Part shown: positions 7,949 through 17,573 of the stretch, piece after piece
Layout: each line of letters begins with the position of its first letter
Position numbering within the stretch: position 1 is the first letter of the stretch
Assembly (NCBI GenBank): GCA_018830135.1
Contig: JAHJTB010000529.1
Span: 1 to 36,740 of the forward strand
Direction of reading: 5' to 3'
Length of the DNA stretch: 36,740 nt
Origin: Pseudomonadota bacterium
Lineage (GTDB): Bacteria > Desulfobacterota > Desulfarculia > Adiutricales > JAGVGV01
The notes under the pieces: generated by a model
Databases searched by the model: none
What the model was told of the DNA's origin: nothing
Seen by the model: only the letters and a program-made list of their open reading frames with translations
Position numbers and translations under genes: made by a program

Positions 7949-8043
7949 GGGCCGCGATGCCCGGTATTTCAACGCCATGTTATGGAGTCTGGTCGGAATG
8001 CATGATCCGGTGACAGACCGGCAAGGAATGACCTGGTTCCCCG

Positions 8044-9216
8044 ATGACCGTCGTTATCCCATTATCCGGCCCCCGAGCCTCCGCCTTGCCTGAGCCCTGC
8101 CCGGAACCGCGGGTCTCCGGCGCCGGTTCGCCGGCCGCGGCCTCGATCGATGAATCCGAACTGGTCCGCGAACTCATGAATCGGATCGGCCGGAATCTTT
8201 TTCGCTACTACCCCCACCTGGCCGGAGATCAGGTATCGACCCGGTTGGTATCCCACGCCTATCGTTCGGACAATCCGCTCTTCCTGTTCAAGATCGAGGC
8301 CCCGGATTTCGAGGCCCCGGTCTGGATCGTCGCCAAACACCTGCTTCCGGGCAAGACGGCCGAAGACGCGGGCGACCGGGAAATGACCATGCTCAATACC
8401 CTCCACGGCCGCCCCGAGATGGAAAGCATGGACTGCTCCGTGCCCCGGCCGTTGGACCACTTCCCCGATCTCGGGACGATTCTCATGGAACGGGTCGAGG
8501 GCGAACGCCTTACGGACTACATGCGGCGGAAAAACACGCTGCTCAGGCCATCGGCCGGCCGGCTGATCCTCCAAATATCCGAGCGCTCCGGGAAATGCCT
8601 CCGGACGATTCACGATCTCGCCCACCCTCCGGACCGGGGCCGCCTCCCCGAAACGGCCCTGGACGAGCTTTTCGGAAAAATCCAGCGGGCCCGCGCGGAC
8701 CTGTCCCGGACCGCTCTGGTCGAGGGGCGTCCTGGCGAATCGGTTTTCAGGGGGTTGATGGAAAAAGCGGAAGCCCTGGTTCGCCGGAACGAGTTCCGAC
8801 TGGTCCGCCAGCATGGCGACTATTATCCCGGCAACATCCTCCTGCAGGGCAGGCGGCTGGTCATCATCGATTTCGCTTTTTCAAAACCGGGCCCCATTCA
8901 CCAGGATATCAGCCGTTTTCTGGTCACCCTGGACACCCTCAATCCATACCCGACTCACCCGCTCTACGATCTGACGCGGGTCCGCGCCTTCAAGCGGCGC
9001 TTTCTGGAGGGATACTTCGGCCGCCTCGATCACATCCGGGATACCGACCGGCTGATGATCCGGCTCTACCGGGTCCGGGCCCTGCTTCTCCATGCCCGGC
9101 GCAGGCTGGTCCCCGGAAACGCCGGTCGCCGGAACCGGCTCAGACATGAAGTCCTCGGCTGGTGGTACCGGCGCATGCTCCGCCGGGAACTCGCCGGCCT
9201 GAATCGGCTCCTGTGA
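8044..9216 (+). CDS. APH-fold phosphotransferase (aminoglycoside/LPS-kinase-like)
   Basis: The 390-residue protein has the kinase signature of the aminoglycoside phosphotransferase fold. RQHGDYYPGNIL near residue 257 supplies the catalytic HGDxxxxN, and VIIDFAF near 276 supplies the Mg-binding Asp. An N-terminal segment (FKIEAPDF...VAKHL) carries the ATP-binding Lys. The C-terminal 60 residues are strongly basic, suggesting contact with membrane or polyanion. The first 35 residues are Pro/Ala-rich and probably disordered, and the ATG at 8044 lacks a good ribosome site, so the true start could be internal. Lying between the beta-helix gene and the flippase gene, it probably phosphorylates a sugar or lipid-linked intermediate rather than an antibiotic. 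This substrate assignment is an inference. Confidence 0.8.
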   Translation: MTVVIPLSGPRASALPEPCPEPRVSGAGSPAAASIDESELVRELMNRIGRNLFRYYPHLAGDQVSTRLVSHAYRSDNPLFLFKIEAPDFEAPVWIVAKHLLPGKTAEDAGDREMTMLNTLHGRPEMESMDCSVPRPLDHFPDLGTILMERVEGERLTDYMRRKNTLLRPSAGRLILQISERSGKCLRTIHDLAHPPDRGRLPETALDELFGKIQRARADLSRTALVEGRPGESVFRGLMEKAEALVRRNEFRLVRQHGDYYPGNILLQGRRLVIIDFAFSKPGPIHQDISRFLVTLDTLNPYPTHPLYDLTRVRAFKRRFLEGYFGRLDHIRDTDRLMIRLYRVRALLLHARRRLVPGNAGRRNRLRHEVLGWWYRRMLRRELAGLNRLL

Positions 9217-9283
9217 CCAGCGCCCGGGAACGATCGATGCGGAAGAGACGCCGAAAACCACCAACCAGTGTTGTGGCGGATCA

Positions 9284-10777
9284 ATGAACACGTCCGAAAA
9301 AGACCCGGTCCTTAAAAGCATCGCCCAGTACTCGTCCGGCAACATTTTCCGGCGCGCACTGGGTCTGGCCTATGCGATTCTCAAGCCGAAGCTGCTGACC
9401 CCCGAGCTTTACGGCGTCTGGAACCTGTTGTCCCTGATACCCAATTACGCGCTTTTCTCCGACCTGGGCGCCCGGCAGGCCATGCGATTCGACGTGCCCT
9501 ACCACGAGGCCCGCCAGGAAACGGAAAAAAGCCAGGCCGTCCAGAGCAGCGCCTTTTACGGCACGTTCTACCTGATCGCGGTCTTCGCCTTGGTCCTCAT
9601 CCTGATCGCCCTGGTCATCAAAACGAGTTGGGTCATCCGGGCGGGTCTGGCGGCCATGGCCCTGGCCGTCCTGATCGAATGGTATTACGAATACCGGACC
9701 ACCGTGCTCAAAGGGTATCAGGACTTCCGGACCGTGACCCGGTCCATGTATATCCGGGCCACGTCCGCCGTTGTCCTGGGCATCGTCCTGATCTATCTGT
9801 TCAGCATTTACGGCGCCTTCGCCTCCGTCATCATCTCGAACCTGATCGCGGCCCTCTATGTCCGCCTGCAACTCCCGAACCGGCCCAAGGGGCCGGAGCT
9901 CTGGCCGACCTTCCTGCGACTGGTCAGAAAAGGGTTTCCGATCATGCTGTTCGGTCTGCTGATCCTGCTCATCCGTTCGACGGACCGGTTCATCATCGCC
10001 TTGTATCTGACCAAGCGGGAACTGGGCTATTACGGGATCGCCATCATGTTTTTCGGGTTCCTGATGCAGATTCCCGGGTCGGCGCGCGAGGTGATGGAAC
10101 CTCGACTCATGGAGGACCTGAGCCGGGGAGACGAGGATGACAGCTTGAGGGAGTATTTCTTCAAGCCCCTGATCAACACCGCCTTCTATATCCCCTTCCT
10201 GATCGGCGGCGTGGTTTTCATCACGCCCGTGTTCGTCCGATTCGTACTGCCCCGGTACAGCCCCGGCGTTCCATCCACCCAGATTCTGGCCCTGGGCGGA
10301 TATTATCTGGCCCTGGCCTACATCGCCCGCGGCATCCTGGTGGCCAAAAACCTGCAAATGAAAGCGGTCGGGCTGCTGGCCCTGTCGGTCGTGCTCAACG
10401 TCGGGTTGAGCGTTCTGCTCGTCCGCCTCGGATATGGCATCGAGGGCGTGGCGGCTGGAAGCAGCCTTTCATTCCTGTCTTTTTTCGCCCTGAACTACAT
10501 CTTCATCCGATGGCACAGCCCCTATGCCCTCGAGGACTGGAAACGCTGCACCGAGGCCATGGTATGGCCTTTTCTCCTGATGTGCGTTTTGATTCTGCTT
10601 CTGCGGCGGGCCGCCAGGGCCGCGCCCCTGCCCGAGCCGGCGGCCGATCTGGCTTCCCTGGTCGTCTTCTACGTCTTGATGTACCTGGCCGCCCACCTGG
10701 CGGCCCGGCGATATCACCTGCTCAGCCGGATCGGATTTCTCCATCTCTGGAGTCGGGCGATCAGGAGAAAGGACTGA
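9284..10777 (+). CDS. Wzx-like polysaccharide flippase (MOP superfamily)
   Basis: This 497-residue integral membrane protein has about 12-14 hydrophobic helices and the layout of the polysaccharide-transport branch of the MOP exporters: an N-terminal GNIFRRALGLAYAILKPKLLTPELYGVW segment, an RSTDRFIIALYLTKRELGYY stretch at about 232-250, and a basic tail. It would move undecaprenyl-linked repeat units across the inner membrane. The ATG at 9284 follows a GGCGGATCA stretch that serves as a modest ribosome site, 67 bases after the kinase gene. The GT2-GT4 gene starts 11 bases after its stop, so the two are likely in one operon. I see no truncation. Confidence 0.9.
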   Translation: MNTSEKDPVLKSIAQYSSGNIFRRALGLAYAILKPKLLTPELYGVWNLLSLIPNYALFSDLGARQAMRFDVPYHEARQETEKSQAVQSSAFYGTFYLIAVFALVLILIALVIKTSWVIRAGLAAMALAVLIEWYYEYRTTVLKGYQDFRTVTRSMYIRATSAVVLGIVLIYLFSIYGAFASVIISNLIAALYVRLQLPNRPKGPELWPTFLRLVRKGFPIMLFGLLILLIRSTDRFIIALYLTKRELGYYGIAIMFFGFLMQIPGSAREVMEPRLMEDLSRGDEDDSLREYFFKPLINTAFYIPFLIGGVVFITPVFVRFVLPRYSPGVPSTQILALGGYYLALAYIARGILVAKNLQMKAVGLLALSVVLNVGLSVLLVRLGYGIEGVAAGSSLSFLSFFALNYIFIRWHSPYALEDWKRCTEAMVWPFLLMCVLILLLRRAARAAPLPEPAADLASLVVFYVLMYLAAHLAARRYHLLSRIGFLHLWSRAIRRKD

Positions 10778-10788
10778 AGGAGAAGACC

Positions 10789-12909
10789 ATGGCGCCTCTG
10801 GTCACCGTCATCATACCGACTTACAACCGGGCCCATCTGGTCGACCGGGCGATTCAAAGCGTTCTGGGACAGACGTTCCGGGACTTTGAACTGATCATTG
10901 TGGATGATGCGTCCACGGACCGCACCTCCGAAGCCATCCAGCCCTTTCTGCGGGACGCCCGGCTGCGATACCTCCGCCTCAAAAGCAACCAGGGCGGATC
11001 GGCCGCCCGGAACACCGGTCTGGCCGAAGCCAACGGTCAATACATCGCTTTTCTGGACAGCGACGACGAATGGCTGCCGGAAAAACTGGACATCCAGGTC
11101 CAGGCCTTCCGGCGGGCCGCCCCCGCCGTGGGTCTGGTCTATACCGGGTTTAGGAAAACCAACCGGCCCGACCGGAGCGATGCGCTCAGAAGCCGGGGCG
11201 ACGTCTCGCGCTCGATCCTGGTTCAAAACTTCGTGGGCACCACCTCGACGCCCCTGATCAAGGCGGACCTTCTGGCGAAGACCGGCGGCTTCGACCGATC
11301 CCTGCCCAGCTGTCAGGACTGGGACCTTTGGATACGGCTGGCCGGCCTCGTGGAATTCGAATATGTCGACCAGGTCCTGGTCCTGTCCCATTACCAGGGC
11401 GACAGCATTTCGGCCAATCGTGCGGCCACGATCGAAGGGCATCTGGGAATCGAAGCCAAATATCGCCAGGAAATCGCTTCCCTGAACGCCGGCCAGCGGT
11501 CGGGCCATTACCTGTACATGGGCAAGGTCTTCTGGTGGAAACGGGACCTGGCCCGGAGCCTCGGCCGTTTTTTCCGTTCGGCCGCCGCCTCTCCCCGCAC
11601 ACTGCCCCGCGTCGTGTCGTTCCTGGCCGGAAGGTCCGCCCATAAGGTCCTGAGGACCCTGGGCATCCGAAAAACCGGCCAAGGGGGTCCGCCCCCCGGG
11701 GTATCATCCCCCCGTACCCCGGCCGGATCGCGAATCCGCGTTCTGCTCCTCCTGGAGCACATGCGGGTCGGCGGGGCCGAGCGTTCCGTGGCCGACCTGG
11801 TCGAAGGCCTGGCCGCGCGGGACGTCGAAGTCGCCGTCTGCCTGTATCGGGACATGGGGCCGTTCGCCGACGAACTGATCGAGGCCGGCCACCCGGTCAT
11901 CTATCTGGCCAAGGACCGGTTCAGCCGGCGTCTGGGCGGCGCCCGCAAGGTTCTTTGCTTTCCCCTGGTGGGGATCGAGTCCCTGCTCTTCATCTTCCGC
12001 CTGGCCCGGTTGATCAGAAAACACCGTATCCGGATCGTTCACGCCCACATGTTTTCCGCCGGTCTGTGGGGTCTGCCGGCGGCCAGGCTCGTCCCCGAAT
12101 GCCGGGTTATCCTGTCCCTGCATACGGTCTTCGGCGCGGTCGGAACCGCCAAACGAAGGCGGCTCAACCGCTTTCTCTTGCCCCGTTTCGATCGGCTGGT
12201 CGCCGTGACCGGCGAAGTGGCCGCATCACTGGACCAGGCATACCGGGTCAACCCCCGGCGCCTGTCCGTCATTCCCAACGGCCTGCCGGAAGCGGTCTTC
12301 ACCGGCGGGCAAAGGGGTCTCTTGCCGAGTGGTCGGACCGGTCCCGACGTTCGGCCCCCTCTGGCCATCACCGTCGGACGACTGATCCCGGTCAAACGCC
12401 ATGACCTGTTCATCCGGGCCGTGGCCTTGTGCGCCGAAGACATCCCGAACCTTACGGCCTGGATCGTCGGCGAGGGACCCGAGCGTAAAAAACTGGAGCG
12501 CCTGATTCAGGAATACGAACTGGAAGGACGGGTAAGCCTCCTCGGCCAACGGAACGATGTCCCGGCCCTGTTCACAAAGGCCGACCTCGCCCTCAACACC
12601 TCGGAACGAGAAGGCCTGCCGGTCAGCCTCCTCGAAGCCATGGCCGCCGGTCTGCCGGTCGTCGCCACGGATGTCAGCGGCAATCGGGAACTGGTCCGTG
12701 ACGGAGAGACCGGGCTGCTGGTCCCGGCCGGAGACTCGCGCGCCCTGGCCCGGGCCATGCTCCGCTTGCTGCGCGATCCGGACCTGGCCGAGCGTCTGGG
12801 TCGGACCGGCTACCACCAGGTCCTCGAAACCTATTCAATGAAGCGGGTCGGCAAAATGTGGGCGGACCTGTATCAGGAGGCACTCATTGAACGAAGCGCC
12901 GAACACTGA
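10789..12909 (+). CDS. Fused GT2-GT4 bifunctional glycosyltransferase
   Basis: The 706-residue product joins two transferases. Residues 1-300 form a GT2/GT-A domain: VTVIIPTYNRAHLVDRAI at the start, VDDAST near 38, and FLDSDDEW near 85 with the metal-binding acidic residues. After a Pro/Gly-rich linker (about 295-315), a GT4/GT-B domain starts at Ile316 with HMRVGGAERSVADL. It contains AITVGRLIPVKR, a GEGPERKKLERLI nucleotide-binding stretch and the EREGLPVSLLEAMAAG ExxxxxxxE motif. One polypeptide would thus add two sugars in sequence to the lipid carrier. The frame is open 93 codons further upstream inside the flippase gene, but ATG 10789 has AAGGAG 6 bases before it and begins exactly at the GT2 motif. 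The next gene overlaps its end. Confidence 0.9.
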   Translation: MAPLVTVIIPTYNRAHLVDRAIQSVLGQTFRDFELIIVDDASTDRTSEAIQPFLRDARLRYLRLKSNQGGSAARNTGLAEANGQYIAFLDSDDEWLPEKLDIQVQAFRRAAPAVGLVYTGFRKTNRPDRSDALRSRGDVSRSILVQNFVGTTSTPLIKADLLAKTGGFDRSLPSCQDWDLWIRLAGLVEFEYVDQVLVLSHYQGDSISANRAATIEGHLGIEAKYRQEIASLNAGQRSGHYLYMGKVFWWKRDLARSLGRFFRSAAASPRTLPRVVSFLAGRSAHKVLRTLGIRKTGQGGPPPGVSSPRTPAGSRIRVLLLLEHMRVGGAERSVADLVEGLAARDVEVAVCLYRDMGPFADELIEAGHPVIYLAKDRFSRRLGGARKVLCFPLVGIESLLFIFRLARLIRKHRIRIVHAHMFSAGLWGLPAARLVPECRVILSLHTVFGAVGTAKRRRLNRFLLPRFDRLVAVTGEVAASLDQAYRVNPRRLSVIPNGLPEAVFTGGQRGLLPSGRTGPDVRPPLAITVGRLIPVKRHDLFIRAVALCAEDIPNLTAWIVGEGPERKKLERLIQEYELEGRVSLLGQRNDVPALFTKADLALNTSEREGLPVSLLEAMAAGLPVVATDVSGNRELVRDGETGLLVPAGDSRALARAMLRLLRDPDLAERLGRTGYHQVLETYSMKRVGKMWADLYQEALIERSAEH

Positions 12910-14164
12910 GGGCTTCTCGCCTCGCATCGCCTACGTCTTCATCCAGTTTCCTAAAATCACGGAAACATTCAATCTCAGGGAAATGTTGCAGATCGAGAAA
13001 TACGGGGCGCGCCTGGACATGTTTTCCCTGATCGAGCCCGGCCGGCGGGCCGTCGTCCACCCGGAAGCAAGGGACCTGGCCCGCAGGACCCGCTACAGCC
13101 CCTGGTTTTTCAGCAAGGACCTGCTGCGAGCCAATCTCCATTACCTGTTCCGTTCTCCCGGACGCTACCTGAAACTCCTGGCCCGGCTCCTGTCCGGGTC
13201 CGCCAGCCAGCCGGTCACCCTGGCCAAAACCCTGGCCATCTTCCCCAAATGCGTGTTTTTTTCATACGAGGCCGGCCGGCTCGGCCTGGACCACATCCAC
13301 GCCACGTTCGCCTCGCATAATGCGACCTGCGCCATGGTCATATCCGCCCTGACCGGAATCGATTACAGCTTCACCATCGACGCGTACGACCTTTTTGTGG
13401 AAACAGCCCTTCTCCGCCTGAAAATCCGGCGGGCCCGCTTTCTGACCACCATTTCACGGTTCAATACGCGGGTCATATCCGAACGGTACGGCCAGGCCGG
13501 ACTGAAAGGCGCCCACGTCATCTACCGAGGCATCGACCTGGACCGGTACAAACCCCCGTCTCCCCCGCGACACCGGGCGCCGGAGGACCCGTTCGAGATC
13601 GTCTGCGTGGCCTCTTTGCAGGAGAAAAAAGGGCATGTCTTCCTGCTGCGGGCCCTGGCCCGACTCCGGAACCAGGGCCGGCGCATGACCTGCGTCCTGG
13701 TCGGAAACGGCCCCTTGCGTAAACGGCTGGAGAGTGAGGTCCAGGGATTGAAACTTGGCGGCGTCGTGACCTTCACCGGCGATCGGACCCAGGAGGAGGT
13801 CATCGCTCGTCTTCAGCGGGCGGACTGCTTCGTCCTGCCCTCGATCATCACCCGGGGCAACCGCATGGAGGGAATACCCAACGCCATGATGGAGGCCATG
13901 GCCTGCGAGCTCGCCGTGATCGGCACCTCGATATCCGGGCTCCCGGAACTCGTGGAACCGGAAAAAACCGGGCTCCTGGTCCCGCCGGAAGATGACGCGG
14001 CCCTGGCCTCCGCCCTGGCCCGACTTCAGGACGACCCCGAACTCGGACGCCGGCTTGGCCGGGCGGGCCGGGAAAAAGTGGCCGAGGACTTCAATCTCGA
14101 CATCAATATCATGAAGCTATGGCGTCTGTACCAGACGGCTGTCTTGGATAGCGAAACCGGTTAA
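12887..14164 (+). CDS. GT4-family glycosyltransferase (TTG start)
   Basis: The 425-residue GT-B enzyme shows the family-4 C-terminal half: FEIVCVASLQEKKGHVFLL near 245, LVGNGPLRKRLE, FTGDRTQEEV, and RMEGIPNAMMEAMAC with the two Glu of the donor site. Its N-terminal half (FIQFPKITETFNLREM, DHIHATFASHNATCAM) matches colanic-acid and exopolysaccharide transferases of the WcaL/AmsK type. The start is TTG at 12887 because AGGAGG at 12875-12880 sits 6 bases before it. It overlaps the fusion gene by 23 bases, so translation is probably coupled. Its TAA stop shares four bases (TTAA, 14161-14164) with the stop of the convergent membrane GT2. Confidence 0.88.
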   Translation: MNEAPNTEGFSPRIAYVFIQFPKITETFNLREMLQIEKYGARLDMFSLIEPGRRAVVHPEARDLARRTRYSPWFFSKDLLRANLHYLFRSPGRYLKLLARLLSGSASQPVTLAKTLAIFPKCVFFSYEAGRLGLDHIHATFASHNATCAMVISALTGIDYSFTIDAYDLFVETALLRLKIRRARFLTTISRFNTRVISERYGQAGLKGAHVIYRGIDLDRYKPPSPPRHRAPEDPFEIVCVASLQEKKGHVFLLRALARLRNQGRRMTCVLVGNGPLRKRLESEVQGLKLGGVVTFTGDRTQEEVIARLQRADCFVLPSIITRGNRMEGIPNAMMEAMACELAVIGTSISGLPELVEPEKTGLLVPPEDDAALASALARLQDDPELGRRLGRAGREKVAEDFNLDINIMKLWRLYQTAVLDSETG

Positions 14165-15345
14165 ACCGAGACATCCGTTTTCGCGGGCTGCCACTTCACC
14201 ACCTGGCGGCCGCGGAGGAAATCCATAAGCCCCAAAAACGTCCCGATATTCCCGACGCAGAAATAAAAGGCGGCGCCCGATACGCGATCCAGCGGCCGCC
14301 AGGACCAACCGAAGCGATTCAAGACCGGATGGGCCAGGGCCAGGCCATAGCAGGCCAGCTGAAGGACCAAGAACAAGGCGTACGGGCCATGCCGGCCGGC
14401 CAGACCCGCGCTGCCGATCAGGAGAAGAATCAGAAAGAGCGGCAGCATTCTGCGGCAGACCTTGTTGATAAAGAGGCTGCAGGAAAATACTCCGTAATCC
14501 AACGGGTTCAACAGGGCCTTCATCAGGCGGATTCCGGTCAGACTTCGGGTCACGATTCGACGTCGCCGGCCGATCTCATGCCAGGGATTTCTGGACGGGG
14601 TGCGGATAAAGGCCTTGGCCCGAGGCTCGAAGATAAACCGATACCCCTGCCGGACGATGGAAAGGCCGGAGTACGAATCATCCGTCACGGCCGCCGGCAC
14701 CGGCTGAAACAGGCCTTTTCGCACCGCGTAGAGTTTCCCGTCGTTCGACGAAATGCTTCCGGCCCGGGTCTCCAGGACCTTGATGGTCGAGTCGAACTTG
14801 ATATAGTCCTTTTGAGCCCTTCCCAGGGTGCGAGACCGTTCGCCTATGACACGCTGGCCGCAGACGCCTCCAACTCGCGGATCGGTGAAGGGCCGGGTCA
14901 GAAAAATCAAAGCCTCCTCGTCAAGCAGGGCGTCCGCGTCCGAGAAGACCAGGATTTCACCCGAGGCGGCCTCCGCGGCCCGGTTGAGCCCGCTGTTCTT
15001 CCCCTGATGGTCCGCGGAGGCAATGATTTTCAGGCCCGCCCCCGCATGGTCCTTCACGATTTGATTCGTATCGTCCGTCGAGCCGTCGGAAAAAACGATC
15101 ATTTCCAGTTCGCCCGCAACGGACAGCGAAAACGTGTTTTCTATCTTGTCCAGAATCAGGAGCCCCCCGTTGCGAACGACCGTGATCAGGCTGACTGACC
15201 CGGGCCGGGCATCTCCCGAGGCCAGGGGTCTTCTCGCGATAACACCGATCAAAAGAATGCACAGGGGATAGATGACGAACACCAGCCCGATACCGATCGC
15301 CGAAAGAACCAACGCCATCTGGCCCAAGAGAACCGGCAGATTCAT
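14161..15345 (-). CDS. Membrane-anchored GT2 glycosyltransferase
   Basis: This 394-residue protein has an N-terminal helix (about 5-37), a cytosolic GT-A domain and three or four C-terminal helices (about 297-385), the topology of processive or polyprenyl-linked GT2 enzymes. Motifs are LITVVRNGG near 53, FSDGSTDDT near 84, VFSDADALLDEEA near 131 (DxD), a DDSYSGL segment near 217 and an RRRRIVTRSL stretch near 258 in place of the usual QxxRW. The start codon overlaps the stop of the upstream Wzy-like gene as ATGA (15342-15345), with GGAG upstream, so it is the last gene of the minus EPS operon. It would extend the repeat unit. Polymerising (synthase-like) activity is possible but less likely given the Wzx and Wzy-like genes. 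Confidence 0.87.
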   Translation of the reverse strand: MNLPVLLGQMALVLSAIGIGLVFVIYPLCILLIGVIARRPLASGDARPGSVSLITVVRNGGLLILDKIENTFSLSVAGELEMIVFSDGSTDDTNQIVKDHAGAGLKIIASADHQGKNSGLNRAAEAASGEILVFSDADALLDEEALIFLTRPFTDPRVGGVCGQRVIGERSRTLGRAQKDYIKFDSTIKVLETRAGSISSNDGKLYAVRKGLFQPVPAAVTDDSYSGLSIVRQGYRFIFEPRAKAFIRTPSRNPWHEIGRRRRIVTRSLTGIRLMKALLNPLDYGVFSCSLFINKVCRRMLPLFLILLLIGSAGLAGRHGPYALFLVLQLACYGLALAHPVLNRFGWSWRPLDRVSGAAFYFCVGNIGTFLGLMDFLRGRQVVKWQPAKTDVSV

Positions 15346-16751
15346 CTCTCCGCCTCCGACTCGCCGGCGAAACGGACCGACAGCGCGGACAGACCGGCGC
15401 AGAGCCAGAAATACTTGTGATTGTTGGCGCTGAGGACCAGGAAGGACAGCAACATGGTCAGAAAGGATATCCGGTAGGCTCCGGCCAGGGAGGCCAGTTC
15501 ATCCAGCCCCCGGTCCTTGAACCGCTTGACGGCCCGGCCGAAGTTGATCCACATCCGCCCGATGGCGGCCAGGAAGACGGCCAGGCCCATCAGCCCGGTC
15601 CCTACCAGCACCTCCACGTAGGCGTTGTGAGCGGCCCGCCGGTTGGTCAGCCCCGCCTTTTGAAACATCCGGGCGTACGTGGTCTGTTGATACAGGTCCT
15701 TGAAGGTTTCAGGACCGGAGCCGAGTAGTGGATGTTTCTTGAACGCGCTCCAGGCGACGACCAGGTAGGAGACACGACGGCCGATGCTCCGGTCCGACTC
15801 CGCGTCCGTCACGGTCTTCTGCCGGGCCCAGTAGGAGGACGGCACCACGAACAAGCCGGCCAAGGCGGCCATGACGGCCAGGGCCGCGATCAGGCCCAGA
15901 TGCCGGGGCCTGACCCACTTGCGTTGGCCGGCCAGCAGGATGACCAGGACCAGGGCCAGAATCAGCGCCCCGCCGCGGGAGTAGGTCAGAATGGTCGCGC
16001 TCATGTTCAGAAGAAATACGCCGCCCAACAGGACCTTGTGCGAACGCTTTTCCGCCCGGATGAAAAAATGCACCAGCAGGGGCAGGCTGAAAATAAGCAT
16101 GGCCGAAAAATAGTTCGGGTCATGCGTCGCGCCGACGGCCCGTTTGACCGACTCGGAATTGACGTTCATCGCAAACAGTCCGATATTGAAAACAAATCCG
16201 AAGATGGAGAGGGCGGCGCTGATTGCTGTACTCGCGATGACGACCTTGGGCAATGTACTGGTGAATATCCGGTCCGAAACGAAAAACAAGGCAAGAAAAA
16301 CGATGCTGAAGTCCGTGATGGTCCGCCGTAGAAAATCGTAGGACTCGTCCGGATTTACCGACATGGAGGCTGAAACCAGGTTGACCGCGAAGAAACCCAG
16401 GAGCCAGGGCCAGAGGTTCGACCGGATCAGGACGAGCCGGTGTTGACCATCCACGATCAATAGCAGGAAGGAAAGGCCGACCATGAAGATGCCGATGAAC
16501 TTGGATATGGTCAGGAATCGGTAAGCGTCCGAGACGCCGGTGTACCCGCTGAAGGGGACGAGGAAGATGATGATCAGGAATCCCCAGGCCGGACGGCGGC
16601 CGAAAAAAAGCATCAAAGGAATCGCCAGGCCCGGCAATGGGGCCAGGAAATAATACGGGGTCGTCAGCAGCCAGACGGACAGCCCGACCACCAGGAGCCA
16701 CGTTATCGCCTGCAGGGGGGATTCCCCAATATGGCTGATGGCGTCTCGCAT
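15342..16751 (-). CDS. O-antigen ligase/Wzy-type polymerase
   Basis: This 469-residue multi-span membrane protein has roughly 11-12 helices. In the second half lies the long periplasmic loop typical of the O-antigen ligase/polymerase family, with VAWSAFKKHPLLGSGPETF near 330 and RAAHNAYVEVLVGTGLMGL near 370. The His-Asn of the latter and the Gly-Pro region are the conserved loop features. In this cluster it most likely joins flipped repeat units into polymer (Wzy); transfer to another acceptor (WaaL-type) cannot be separated from sequence alone. The ATG at 16751 has a weak ribosome site, so translation may depend on re-initiation from the sugar-transferase gene 40 bases upstream. It overlaps the GT2 start by 4 bases. 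Confidence 0.87.
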   Translation of the reverse strand: MRDAISHIGESPLQAITWLLVVGLSVWLLTTPYYFLAPLPGLAIPLMLFFGRRPAWGFLIIIFLVPFSGYTGVSDAYRFLTISKFIGIFMVGLSFLLLIVDGQHRLVLIRSNLWPWLLGFFAVNLVSASMSVNPDESYDFLRRTITDFSIVFLALFFVSDRIFTSTLPKVVIASTAISAALSIFGFVFNIGLFAMNVNSESVKRAVGATHDPNYFSAMLIFSLPLLVHFFIRAEKRSHKVLLGGVFLLNMSATILTYSRGGALILALVLVILLAGQRKWVRPRHLGLIAALAVMAALAGLFVVPSSYWARQKTVTDAESDRSIGRRVSYLVVAWSAFKKHPLLGSGPETFKDLYQQTTYARMFQKAGLTNRRAAHNAYVEVLVGTGLMGLAVFLAAIGRMWINFGRAVKRFKDRGLDELASLAGAYRISFLTMLLSFLVLSANNHKYFWLCAGLSALSVRFAGESEAER

Positions 16752-16791
16752 CCAGGTCCCAACCCGGGCCCTGACCCGGATTATTTTCGGG

Positions 16792-17487
16792 TTAAACGCT
16801 CTTGCCCAACACCACGGCGGGCACGGTGAACAGCATGATCAACAGATCGCAGGCCAGGCTTTGGTTCTCGATGTATTCGACGTCGTATCGTATCTGGTCC
16901 TCCAGGTCGAGCTTCCCGTATCTTGCCTCCACGATCTGGGTCAGACCCGTCAGACCCGGCTTGGCCCCGGCAATGAACTTCTGGCAGAATGCCTCGTTAT
17001 AGGCCCGGTTCACTTCTTCGAGGCTCGTCGGTCGCGGGCCGACCAGCGCCATGTCGCCGGCCAGAACGTTGAGAAACTGAGGCAGTTCGTCGAGCTTGTA
17101 TTTCCGGATTCGTTTCCCGATCCGGGTCACCCGGGGATCGTCCTTCATCTTGAAGGCGCCTTTTACGTCGCTCATGCCGATCAAAGCCGCTTTTCTGGCT
17201 TCCGCGTCCGGAACCATGGAGCGGAATTTGACCAGATTGAACGACCGGCCGTTTCGCCCCACCCTGGGTTGAAAAAACAGAACCGGCCCCCGGTCTTCCA
17301 GATATATCAGGATCGCGATGACCACCCAGAGGGGCGACGTCACCAGGATGGCCAGAACGGAAAGCACCAGGTCGGCGGGCCGTTTCAAGAGACTGGGCGG
17401 CCGGGCCGAAACGGTCACCGGGTACTGGCAGAACCTCTGGTCGGTTGGCGGACTGATAATGGTCCTGTAAATGGCGATCAGATTCAC
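16792..17487 (-). CDS. Initiating sugar-phosphate transferase (short PHPT type)
   Basis: The 231-residue protein belongs to the bacterial sugar transferases that load the first sugar phosphate onto undecaprenyl phosphate. It shows one membrane helix or re-entrant hairpin (39-61), then KFRSM (87-91), DELPQFLNVLAGDM with the catalytic DE pair (133-146), GPRP (150-153) and a KPGLTGLTQ segment near 175. It lacks the four-helix and CoA-binding-like N-terminal part of long WbaP-type members. The start is a GTG at 17487 with no strong ribosome site. It follows the longer sugar transferase by 86 bases on the same strand, so the operon carries two initiating enzymes in tandem. Confidence 0.9.
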   Translation of the reverse strand: MNLIAIYRTIISPPTDQRFCQYPVTVSARPPSLLKRPADLVLSVLAILVTSPLWVVIAILIYLEDRGPVLFFQPRVGRNGRSFNLVKFRSMVPDAEARKAALIGMSDVKGAFKMKDDPRVTRIGKRIRKYKLDELPQFLNVLAGDMALVGPRPTSLEEVNRAYNEAFCQKFIAGAKPGLTGLTQIVEARYGKLDLEDQIRYDVEYIENQSLACDLLIMLFTVPAVVLGKSV

Positions 17488-17573
17488 CGGATCACCCGGA
17501 GCCAGGTATCATTGCGGCGCATGGCATACGGTTCTACCTGTCCCTCCGCGACCCGCATTCCTCTCCAATCGAG

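Noticed and set aside
10510-10788. Upstream extension of the GT2-GT4 frame inside the flippase gene
   Set aside because: Overlaps a clear membrane protein gene in another phase; ATG 10789 with AAGGAG starts exactly at the GT2 motif.
14161-14164. Possible hidden terminator at the convergent TTAA
   Set aside because: No hairpin with T run is visible on either strand around the shared stop.
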